Below, piece after piece: positions 4,914-13,045 of a stretch of DNA of 13,045 nt. Below the pieces are notes generated by a model. It worked only from the letters and a program-made list of their open reading frames with translations, made no database searches and was not told the DNA's origin. Positions within the stretch are counted from its first letter, which is position 1; every line of letters begins with the position of its first letter. The position numbers and the translations under genes were made by a program. The DNA is from JAICNR01 sp035687725. Its GTDB lineage: Bacteria; Gemmatimonadota; Gemmatimonadetes; JACCXV01; JAHWKZ01. Location of the stretch: contig DASRVB010000296.1 in NCBI GenBank assembly GCA_035687725.1, positions 1-13,045 of the forward strand. Reading direction: 5' to 3'.

Positions 4914-7703
4914 ATGGACGAATCACTCCGGACAGAAGCCATATCGGCGGGAACGGCGACGTTCCTGTTCACCGACATCGAGCGCAGCACGGAGATGTGG
5001 GAGCGCTACCGCTCGGTCATGCCGCGGGCGCTCGAGCGGCACGACTCCGTCATGCGCGATGTCATCGCCGCCTGCAACGGGCGCGTCTTCAAGGAGGTCG
5101 GCGACGCGTTCCACGCGGTGTTCGCCGACCCCGCGCAGGCGATCATGGCGTCGATCGCGATCCAGCGATCGCTCAAGGCGGAGACCTGGGAGACCCCGGA
5201 GCCGATCCGTGTGCGGATCGCCCTTCATGCCGGTGACGCACAGGAGCGCGACGGGGACTATTTCGGTCCGACGCTCAACCGCACCGCGCGCATCCTGTCG
5301 GCGGGGCACGGAGGCCAGATCCTCCTCAGCCAGGCGGTCGAGCGCCTGGTCGAGGACCGGTTCCCCGAGGGCGCCGCGCTCCGGGACATGGGCGAGCGGC
5401 GGCTCAAGGACCTGGATCACCCGGTGCGGATCTTCCAGCTGGTCTCCCAGGATCTCGACGATGAGTTCCCCCCGCTGAGGACCCTCGACGTCCGGCCGCA
5501 CAACCTCCCGGCCCAGGCGTCGCCGCTGGTGGGTCGGGAGCGCGAGCTGAAGGCCGTGCGCGATCTCGTCCTGCGGGACAGCGCGCGGCTCGTCACCCTG
5601 ACGGGTCCGGGCGGGACGGGGAAGACGCGGCTTGCGCTGCAGGTCGCCGCGGAGGTGATCGACGCCTTCCGGGACGGCGTGTTCTTCGTCAACCTGACGA
5701 CCGTCCGGGAGCCAGAACGGCTGGCGTCGGTGATCCTTCAGGCGCTGGACGTCATGCCCGACTCGGGCGAGAACCCCGACGGGGCGCTCCGCAAGTGGCT
5801 GGTCGACCGTCAGGTCCTCCTGATCCTCGACAACTTCGAGCAGATCGTCGACTCCGCGCCGCGCATCGGCGCGCTCCTGCGGGACGCGCCGCGGCTGACG
5901 CTTCTCGTGACCAGCCAGGCCGCGCTGAGGATCGGGGGGGAGCACGTCTACCCGCTCGGGCCGCTCGACGTGCCGGCATCGAAGGAGCACGACCCCGACG
6001 TCCTTGCCGGAAACGAAGCGGTGTCCCTGTTCATCGAGCGAGCGCAAGCGATTCGCCCCGATTTCCACCTCGACTCCCAGAACGCCGCTGACGTGGTGGC
6101 GATCGTCCGACAGCTGGACGGGTTGCCGCTGGCGATCGAGCTCGCGGCCACGCGCATCCAGCTCTTCACGCCGAAGGCCTTGTTGCAGCGGCTCGAGCAG
6201 CGCTTCGACTTCCTGTCCACGCGCGCGCGCGATGTTCCGGACCGTCACCGTACGCTCCGGAACGCCATCGCCTGGTCGTACGACCTGCTCGATCCGGACG
6301 AGAAGGCGCTATTCCGGAGGCAGGCAGTCTTCGACGGCGGGTTCACGCTCGATTCGGCGGAGTTCGTGTGCTCGCCGCCGGAGGATCCGCTCGACGTGCT
6401 GGAGGGGCTCTCTTCGCTGATCGACAAGAGCCTCCTCCGGCAGCGGCCGACGTCTTCGGGAGAGCCGCGGTTCGAGCGGCTGCGCACCGTGCTCGCGTTC
6501 GCCGTCGAGTGCCTGGAGGCCAGCGGGGAGGCGGACCGCTGGCGCCAGCGACACGCCGAGCACTTCGCTGCTCTCTCGGATCAGGCGGACGAGGCGAACG
6601 CGACGCAGCAGGACACCAAGGCGCGGCTGGATCGCCTGGTGCTCGAGGTCGATAACTTGCGGGCCGCGCTCAAGTGGGCGGTCTCGCGCGGGAAGGCGGA
6701 CCTCGCCGTGCGGCTCTGCGTCTCGCTGCCGCTGCTCTGGTTCCGGACCGGCACGTTGGAAGAAGGGCGTGTCTGGCTCGAGCGGGTGCTCGCCATGGGA
6801 GCCGGACTGTCGGACCCGGCTCGCGCTCGCGCGCTGAACCTCCTCGGGAGGATCCGCCAGATCGGAGGCGACAACAGTCCGGAGGTGGCGGCCGCGTTCG
6901 AGGAGAGTCTGGCGATCTATCGCCGGCTCGACGACCGCAAGGGAATAGCCCGCGCGCTCATGAACCTCGGCAACCTCAAGCGCCGGATCCGCGAGCTCGA
7001 CGCCGCCGAGCCGATGTTCCGGGAAGCGCTGGAGATCTACCGCGGCCTCGGCGAGGCGTTCGGTCATGGAGGTGCGCTGCTGAACCTCGGCGATCTCTAC
7101 AGCGCGCGTGGGGATCGCGAGCAGGCGCGTGCCTACTTCGAAGAGGCGCGCGAGATCACCCGCCGCGGCGCCGCTCGGACCACGTACGCGTTCTCGCTTC
7201 AGTACCTGGGAACGATGGCGATCGTCGACGGAGAGCTCGATCGGGCAGAGGAGCTCTACGAGGAGAGCCGTCGGGAGTTCGAGGATCTGGGGGCGCGGCC
7301 GGGCATGGCATGGTCGCGCTACTACCTGGCGATCGTGGCCCGCGAGCGGGGGAACTGGGCCCAGGCCCGGGAGCTGTTCAGCGAGGCGCTGACGGCGGTC
7401 AACGATCTGGGCCACCTGCCGGCGGCCGCGCTGACCCTGCTCGGGCTGGCCGGTGTGGAGGTCGCCGAGGGCCACCACCGGAGGGCTGCCGTACTCCTCG
7501 GCGCCGCGCGCGAGATCCACCGTCGCGCGACGCTTTCCACCAGTCCCGTCGAAGAGCGGTCGTTCGAGGAGATCGAGGAGGCGACGCGCCGGGGGCTGGG
7601 CGACGACGAGGTCTGCCGCGCGCTGGATGAAGGCCGGGCTCTCTCCATGTCCGAGGCGGTTTCACTAGCCCTCACCCCCGAAGACGCTGAGGTAGGCCGC
7701 TGA
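4914..7703 (+). CDS. Adenylate cyclase domain - STAND (NB-ARC-like) ATPase - TPR signalling protein
   Basis: A 929-residue cytosolic multidomain protein. Residues 13-175 are a class III nucleotide cyclase domain with every expected catalytic residue: metal Asp21 (FTDIERST) and Asp64 (VGDAF), purine-binding Lys60 and Asp115, and transition-state Asn122 and Arg126. The spacing equals that I recall for the mycobacterial cyclase Rv1625c. Residues 203-430 are an ATPase with Walker A GPGGTGKT at 231-238, Walker B LLILDNFEQ at 302-310, and a GLPLAIELAATR motif further on. A winged-helix-like stretch follows at about 440-490. Residues about 635-865 hold five or six TPR-like repeats. I see no transmembrane segment and no C-terminal LuxR-type HTH, unlike many relatives. 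The start has no ribosome binding site, but no other start codon lies between the preceding in-frame stop and the domain. A ligand or protein bound by the TPRs may gate cyclase output through ATP-driven oligomerisation, which is inference. Confidence 0.92.
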   Translation: MDESLRTEAISAGTATFLFTDIERSTEMWERYRSVMPRALERHDSVMRDVIAACNGRVFKEVGDAFHAVFADPAQAIMASIAIQRSLKAETWETPEPIRVRIALHAGDAQERDGDYFGPTLNRTARILSAGHGGQILLSQAVERLVEDRFPEGAALRDMGERRLKDLDHPVRIFQLVSQDLDDEFPPLRTLDVRPHNLPAQASPLVGRERELKAVRDLVLRDSARLVTLTGPGGTGKTRLALQVAAEVIDAFRDGVFFVNLTTVREPERLASVILQALDVMPDSGENPDGALRKWLVDRQVLLILDNFEQIVDSAPRIGALLRDAPRLTLLVTSQAALRIGGEHVYPLGPLDVPASKEHDPDVLAGNEAVSLFIERAQAIRPDFHLDSQNAADVVAIVRQLDGLPLAIELAATRIQLFTPKALLQRLEQRFDFLSTRARDVPDRHRTLRNAIAWSYDLLDPDEKALFRRQAVFDGGFTLDSAEFVCSPPEDPLDVLEGLSSLIDKSLLRQRPTSSGEPRFERLRTVLAFAVECLEASGEADRWRQRHAEHFAALSDQADEANATQQDTKARLDRLVLEVDNLRAALKWAVSRGKADLAVRLCVSLPLLWFRTGTLEEGRVWLERVLAMGAGLSDPARARALNLLGRIRQIGGDNSPEVAAAFEESLAIYRRLDDRKGIARALMNLGNLKRRIRELDAAEPMFREALEIYRGLGEAFGHGGALLNLGDLYSARGDREQARAYFEEAREITRRGAARTTYAFSLQYLGTMAIVDGELDRAEELYEESRREFEDLGARPGMAWSRYYLAIVARERGNWAQARELFSEALTAVNDLGHLPAAALTLLGLAGVEVAEGHHRRAAVLLGAAREIHRRATLSTSPVEERSFEEIEEATRRGLGDDEVCRALDEGRALSMSEAVSLALTPEDAEVGR

Positions 7704-7720
7704 GGCCGCTGAAAACGGCC
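7695..7720 (+). repeat. Tandem 9-base repeat and weak hairpin across the cyclase stop codon
   Basis: GGCCGCTGA occurs twice in direct succession (7695-7703 and 7704-7712). Because the unit is nine bases, the second TGA is in frame and gives a backup stop three codons after the first. GGCCG at 7704-7708 can also pair with CGGCC at 7716-7720 over a 7-base loop, but there is no T tract, so this is at best a weak terminator. Confidence 0.5.
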
Positions 7721-7740
7721 GATCTGCGTATTGTGCAGCC

Positions 7741-9750
7741 ATGATTACGATCGCGAACCTGGGAAAGTCATTCGGGGCGCAGACCCTGTTCGAGGGCGTG
7801 TCGCTCCAGCTCACCGACGGCAGCCGGTACGGACTCGTGGGTGCCAACGGGTCGGGGAAGTCCACGCTCCTGCGGATCCTCGCGGGCGAGTCCGAGCCCA
7901 GCGAGGGGGCGGTTACGGTTCCGCGCCGCGCTCGGGTGGGGATGCTGCGGCAGGATCATTTCGAGTACGAGGACGTGCCGATCCTCGACGTCGTGCTGAT
8001 GGGGAACCGGGAGCTGTGGGAGGCCCTCAAGGCGAAGGAGGAGGTGCTGGCCCGGGCGGCCGACCATTTCGACGCCGAGCGCTATGCAGCCGCCGAGGAG
8101 ATCGTCCTCCACCACGACGGCTATTCCGTCGAGGCCCGCGCGGCCGAGATCCTCGAAGGTCTGGGAATTCCCGCGGCGGTTCATTCGCGTTCGCTGTCGA
8201 CGCTGTCGGGGGGCTTCAAGCTTCGGGTCCTGCTCGCCCAGACGCTGGCCGCGAATCCGGACATCCTGCTCCTCGACGAGCCCACCAACCATCTCGACAT
8301 CCTGTCGATCCGCTGGCTCGAGAAATTCCTGCAGGACTACGAGGGCACCGCGGTCGTCATCTCGCACGACCATCGCTTCCTCGACAACGTCTCGACGCAC
8401 ATCCTCGACGTCGACTACGAGACCGTCACGCTCTACCCCGGGGACTACACGTACTTCCAGACGGCCAAGCGCGAGGACCGAGAGCGGAAAGAGGCGGAGA
8501 TCGCCAAGCGCGAAAAGGAAATCGCCGATAAGCAGGCATTCGTCGATCGCTTCCGCGCCAAGGCCACCAAGGCGCGCCAAGCGCAGAGCCGGATCAAGCA
8601 GATCGAGAAGATCGAGATCGAGCGACTGCCGCAGAGCTCCCGGCGCTGGCCCACGTTCCGCTTCCGGCAGCGGCGCCCGAGCGGCAAGGTCGCGCTCGTC
8701 GCGCGCGGAATCTCGAAGGCGTTCGGCGAGCGGGAGGTGCTGAACGACGTCTCGCTCGAGGTCAAGCGCGGCGACCGGCTGGCGATCCTGGGCCCCAACG
8801 GCATCGGCAAGTCGACCCTCCTCAAGATCCTCGTGGGAAAACTCGACGCGGATGCCGGCTCGGTCGAATGGGGATACGAGGCGCATCCCGGATGGTTCGC
8901 GCAGGACCATCGTGAGCAGCTGGGAAACGGAAAGCAGACCGCCGAGAGCTGGCTCTGGGAAGCGGCCCCGGGCGAGGGAATCGGGTTCGTCCGCGGCCAA
9001 CTGGGGCTCGTCCTCTTCTCGGGCGACGAGGCGCACAAACCGGTGGGGAAGCTGTCAGGCGGCGAGGCGGCGAGGCTGGTATTCGCGCGTCTGGCGGTCG
9101 AGAAGCCCAACGTGCTCGTCCTCGACGAGCCGACGAACCATCTGGACCTCGAGGCGATCGAGTCGCTGGTCGACGGCCTGAAGGCGTTCGACGGGACCGT
9201 CATCCTCGTCAGCCACGACCGCTGGTTCGTGCGGGAGATTGCCGATCGCATCTTCGAGATCGAACCCCATGGGATCCGCGATTTTCAGGGCGGATACGAC
9301 GACTACGTGGCCGCCTGCGGCGACGACCACCTGGACGTGGAGGCGGTGTCGACGCGGCAGCTCCGCGATCGCTCCTCGGAGGTCCAGAGTCGATCGCCGG
9401 AACGGGAAGCGGCAGGACCGCGCGCGGCGCAGCAGGGGAAGGGAGATGGAAAGGCGGCTCGGGTCAGGGAAGAAGGAAGATCCCTGCGCCGACGGGCATC
9501 CGAGCTGTCCGCCGAGAGAGATCGGCTGCTGGAGGAGATCGAGCGTGCCGAGGCCCGGCTCGCGGAGATCCACGCCCGCTTCGCCGATCCGGTGTTCTAT
9601 GCGGAGACCAGTCGCGAGGACGTGCGGTTGCTCGAGGAGGAGCAGCGCGAGGCGGCCAGAGCCGTCGAGCGCCTGATGGAAGAGTGGCACACGATCGAGC
9701 GCGAGCACGCGAAGCTCGAGCGAGAGCTTGCGAGCGTCGAAACCCCGTGA
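7741..9750 (+). CDS. ABC-F family ATPase, YbiT type, with C-terminal coiled coil
   Basis: ABC-F proteins are soluble twin-ATPase factors that bind the ribosomal E site and act on translation. This one has 669 residues. The first ATPase has Walker A GANGSGKST at 34-42, signature LSGGF at 155-159, Walker B ILLLDEP at 175-181 and H-loop SHD at 208-210. The interdomain linker with basic residues (the tRNA-interaction region) lies at about 235-315. The second ATPase has GPNGIGKST at 351-359, LSGGE at 438-442, VLVLDEP at 458-464 and SHD at 491-493. Both catalytic glutamates are present. Sequence blocks such as RYGLVGANGSGKST, the MGNRELWE segment and the GGYDDY end of domain two match E. coli YbiT closely. 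YbiT is about 530 residues; here about 130 extra residues (540-669) form a charged segment and coiled coil. No ribosome binding site precedes the ATG. Confidence 0.93.
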   Translation: MITIANLGKSFGAQTLFEGVSLQLTDGSRYGLVGANGSGKSTLLRILAGESEPSEGAVTVPRRARVGMLRQDHFEYEDVPILDVVLMGNRELWEALKAKEEVLARAADHFDAERYAAAEEIVLHHDGYSVEARAAEILEGLGIPAAVHSRSLSTLSGGFKLRVLLAQTLAANPDILLLDEPTNHLDILSIRWLEKFLQDYEGTAVVISHDHRFLDNVSTHILDVDYETVTLYPGDYTYFQTAKREDRERKEAEIAKREKEIADKQAFVDRFRAKATKARQAQSRIKQIEKIEIERLPQSSRRWPTFRFRQRRPSGKVALVARGISKAFGEREVLNDVSLEVKRGDRLAILGPNGIGKSTLLKILVGKLDADAGSVEWGYEAHPGWFAQDHREQLGNGKQTAESWLWEAAPGEGIGFVRGQLGLVLFSGDEAHKPVGKLSGGEAARLVFARLAVEKPNVLVLDEPTNHLDLEAIESLVDGLKAFDGTVILVSHDRWFVREIADRIFEIEPHGIRDFQGGYDDYVAACGDDHLDVEAVSTRQLRDRSSEVQSRSPEREAAGPRAAQQGKGDGKAARVREEGRSLRRRASELSAERDRLLEEIERAEARLAEIHARFADPVFYAETSREDVRLLEEEQREAARAVERLMEEWHTIEREHAKLERELASVETP

Positions 9751-10235
9751 GGACCACTCGTCAGTTCCGCGTCTTCCTCGTCCTGAGCGCCATTCTCGCG
9801 CTCGGATGGATCACGTGGGGCTGGTTGCGCTGGCGGGGTCAGGCTCCCGAACGGTCGGCCTGGGCAGCGGTGCAGAGCGATCTCGGCGCTCACTCCGCGC
9901 GGATTGATTCTCTCAAGCAAGTCATCGCTCGCATGGAGAGAGAACTCGAGGTCGACAAGCGCGCGATCGGGAGTGCGGGCGAGAGGATAGGGCACTTGGG
10001 GCGACAGGCGATCGATGGCAAGCTGCCTGCCGCTGAGCATCGGCTCTACCGGCGAGAAATCGATCGCCACAACGAGGCCGTGGCGAAGCACAATGCCGAG
10101 ATGGCCGGGCTGCAGCTGGTCCACGCCGAGTATTCCGCGCTCGTCGACACGCACAACGCGCTCGTAGACAGCGCGAACGCGCTTCAGCAGCGCGCCGTGC
10201 AAGAAGGCATCCAGCTCTCGGCCCCCGACCGCTGA
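9747..10235 (+). CDS. Small membrane-anchored coiled-coil protein, unknown function
   Basis: This encodes a 162-residue protein that I do not recognise. A single hydrophobic helix at about 8-28, preceded by four positive charges in the first eight residues, should anchor it with the N-terminus inside. Residues about 40-155 are highly helical and charged with heptad-like spacing, and contain His-Asn pairs around 108-137. The bulk is thus predicted to be periplasmic or extracellular. The start is taken as the GTG at 9747, which overlaps the ABC-F stop (GTGA) and places the membrane helix right at the N-terminus; an in-frame ATG at 9684 would add 21 Arg/Ala-rich residues overlapping ABC-F and is less likely. 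It shares orientation and translation coupling with the ABC-F gene. Its stop lies three bases from the stop of the opposing permease gene. Confidence 0.75.
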   Translation: MRTTRQFRVFLVLSAILALGWITWGWLRWRGQAPERSAWAAVQSDLGAHSARIDSLKQVIARMERELEVDKRAIGSAGERIGHLGRQAIDGKLPAAEHRLYRREIDRHNEAVAKHNAEMAGLQLVHAEYSALVDTHNALVDSANALQQRAVQEGIQLSAPDR

Positions 10236-10238
10236 CGG

Positions 10239-11532
<1,294 letters not shown>

Positions 11533-11540
<8 letters not shown>

Positions 11541-12756
11541 GGCGGAGGGCCTCGATCGGGTCGAGCCGCGAGGCCTTGGCCGCGGGATAGATACCGAACA
11601 CGATGCCGACCAGGGACGACACCCCGATCCCGAGCGCGATCGACCACCACTTTAGCGCGTAGGGGAGGGGAGTGATCTGGGAGATCAGGATCGCGATCCC
11701 GAACCCGAGCGCCACTCCGGTCAGCCCGCCGAGGGCGGACAGAATGACGGCCTCGGTGAGAAACTGGCGCATGATGTCCGATCCCCGCGCTCCGATCGCC
11801 TTCCGGATGCCGATCTCCCGCGTGCGCTCGGTGACGGCGACGAGCATGATGTTCATCACGACGATCCCCCCGATGACGAGCGAGATCGCCACCAGGCCCA
11901 CGAGGGCCGAGTAGATGCCGGTCGTGATCTTGCGGTAGAGGTCGAGGAGCTCCTGGGTCGTCATGAAGCCGAAGTCGTCGGGCTCCGACGGCCTCAGATC
12001 GTGACGCGCTCGCATGATCATCCGCGCCTCGTCGATCGATGCCTGGATGTCGTCCGGATTGCCGGCCTTTATCGAGATGCTGACGCTCTCACGACGCGAG
12101 AAGATCTTCTGCCAGGCAGCCAGCGGGATCACCACGAAGTCGTCCTGCGTCACGCCGAAGGTCGAGCCCTGCGGCTTCGCGACGCCGATCACCTGGAAGT
12201 GGCGACCCCGGATGCGGATCGTTTCGCCGATTGGATCGGAGGTTGGAAAGAGCTCCACGCTGACGTCCTCTCCGATGACGGCGACCGGACGCGCGCGATC
12301 GATCTCGAGCGGCGACAGATGGCGTCCGCGCGAGATCTCGAAGGTCGACAGATAGGGATATTCGGGCCCCACCCCGCTGATGTTCATGTCCTCGACCTTG
12401 CGGCTCCCGCCCCAGACATCCTCTCGTGTCGCGACCTCCGCGGCGACGTAGGCCAGCGTCGTCCCCTCGCGCGAGAGTGCCTCGGCGTCCTCGGCCGTGA
12501 GCTCGGGCCGGCTCAACGCCTCGACCATCGCCTGGGAGCTGAACGCCTCGCTGGTCCCGATCCGGTCGAGCACGAAGACGTCCGCGCCCCGTCCCGTCAC
12601 GAGCTCCGAGACCTTCGAGTTGAGACCCTGGATGACCGTGACGACGGCGATGATGGACGTTACCGCGACGATGATCCCGAGCAGCGTCAGGAACGAGCGC
12701 AGCTTGCTCCCGCGCAAAGAGTGGAGCGCCGATGACACGGCTTCCCAGAAGTTCAC
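11533..12756 (-). CDS. ABC transporter permease, MacB/FtsX type (first of pair)
   Basis: This is a 407-residue permease paralogous to the following gene. Helix one is at about 18-42 (LRSFLTLLGIIVAV), the periplasmic domain at about 45-275, and three helices lie in the last 129 residues, with TERTREIGIRKAIGA at 309-323 and the LDPIEALRHE end. The C-terminal 129 residues of the two permeases align without gaps, while the periplasmic domains differ, as expected for the two halves of a heterodimer. The start codon is GTG (complement of 12754-12756); no in-frame alternative lies just upstream, and the N-terminus matches the family. No ribosome binding site is visible. It follows the DUF4139-like gene by 31 bases and probably belongs to the same transcript. 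The ATP-binding subunit is not in the window. Confidence 0.93.
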
Positions 12757-12787
12757 GGAGTCTCGACCGTCCGGTGCGCGGGTTCGT

Positions 12788-13045
12788 TCAACCCTGCGTC
12801 ACCCGGACCCGGTAGGTGAGCGTGGCGGCGCCCTCGGCCGGAACCTGGATCGTCCAGCGCACGGTCTGGACGTCGACCTGCTCGTGGGGGTGGCTCTCTT
12901 CGACGATCGTCCACTCGAGACCCGGCATCTGCTCGACGACGAGAACCGAAGCGTCCGATTCCCCCCGATTCCGGATCTCGATCCGCCAGGCGCTCTCGAA
13001 CGTGCGCGGGTCGAGCTGGCGGTAGTCGGTCTGGACCCGCTCGGC
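12788..13045 (-). CDS. C-terminal fragment of a DUF4139-like protein (runs off the window)
   Basis: The minus strand is open from the window edge to a TGA at 12788-12790, giving the last 85 residues of a longer protein. The fragment has alternating strands with W-R-I-E-I-R-N, V-V-E-Q and SHPHEQVD segments and ends in LTYRVRVTQG. This pattern is that of the C-terminus of DUF4139-type beta-sandwich proteins, which are usually exported; the assignment is from memory of family members. No function is established. It precedes the permease pair by 31 bases in the same orientation, so the three genes are likely co-transcribed from a promoter outside the window. Confidence 0.75.
   Translation of the reverse strand, partial: AERVQTDYRQLDPRTFESAWRIEIRNRGESDASVLVVEQMPGLEWTIVEESHPHEQVDVQTVRWTIQVPAEGAATLTYRVRVTQG

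Noticed and set aside
4923..6248. Long minus-strand open frame antisense to the cyclase-STAND gene (441 codons)
   Set aside because: The plus strand here encodes intact cyclase and Walker motifs; the antisense product is low-complexity and unrecognisable.
4914..7703. STAND ATPase considered as an anti-phage defence protein
   Set aside because: The cyclase-ATPase-TPR architecture is a known signalling type, there is no effector domain such as a nuclease, TIR or protease, and no defence or mobile genes lie nearby.

Overview
This is a GC-rich, gene-dense stretch of bacterial chromosome with GTG starts alongside ATG, many overlapping genes and almost no non-coding DNA. I see no mobile element, CRISPR array or phage gene. 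Codon bias, the YbiT-type ABC-F protein, the stand-alone MacB-type permease pair and the DUF4139-like fragment suggest an environmental, probably diderm, GC-rich lineage (for example Eisenbacteria, Gemmatimonadota, Acidobacteriota or relatives). That placement is inference; no marker here fixes the phylum.

Layout. (1) 1-202: a complete tRNA-Gln(CTG) with encoded CCA, an adjoining perfect 10-bp hairpin that is probably its terminator, and a short leader with a second hairpin and a good ribosome binding site. (2) 203-4889, plus strand: five genes joined by 4- to 8-base overlaps. They encode an unrecognised exported protein, thioredoxin reductase (trxB), threonine 3-dehydrogenase (tdh), 2-amino-3-ketobutyrate CoA ligase (kbl) and a glyoxalase-II-like metallo-beta-lactamase-fold hydrolase with a C-terminal extension. 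Tdh and Kbl together turn threonine plus CoA into glycine and acetyl-CoA. (3) 4914-7703, plus strand: a 929-residue fusion of a class III adenylate cyclase domain, a STAND-type (NB-ARC-like) ATPase and TPR repeats. (4) 7741-10235, plus strand: an ABC-F translation factor of YbiT type with an added C-terminal coiled coil, overlapping a small membrane-anchored coiled-coil protein. (5) 10239-13045, minus strand: two overlapping MacB/FtsX-type ABC permeases, preceded by the C-terminus of a DUF4139-like protein that runs off the window.

All plus-strand protein genes are separated by at most 37 bases, so 203-10235 could be one long transcription unit or two to three. The plus and minus blocks meet tail to tail with only three bases between stop codons.

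Most genes are recognisable housekeeping or signalling families. The points most worth checking are the hairpin that masks the trxB ribosome binding site, the cyclase-STAND-TPR fusion with a full set of catalytic cyclase residues, the linkage of threonine catabolism to TrxB and a glyoxalase-like hydrolase, and the ABC-F tail next to a membrane coiled-coil partner. I found no clear sign of a wholly new defence or mobile system.
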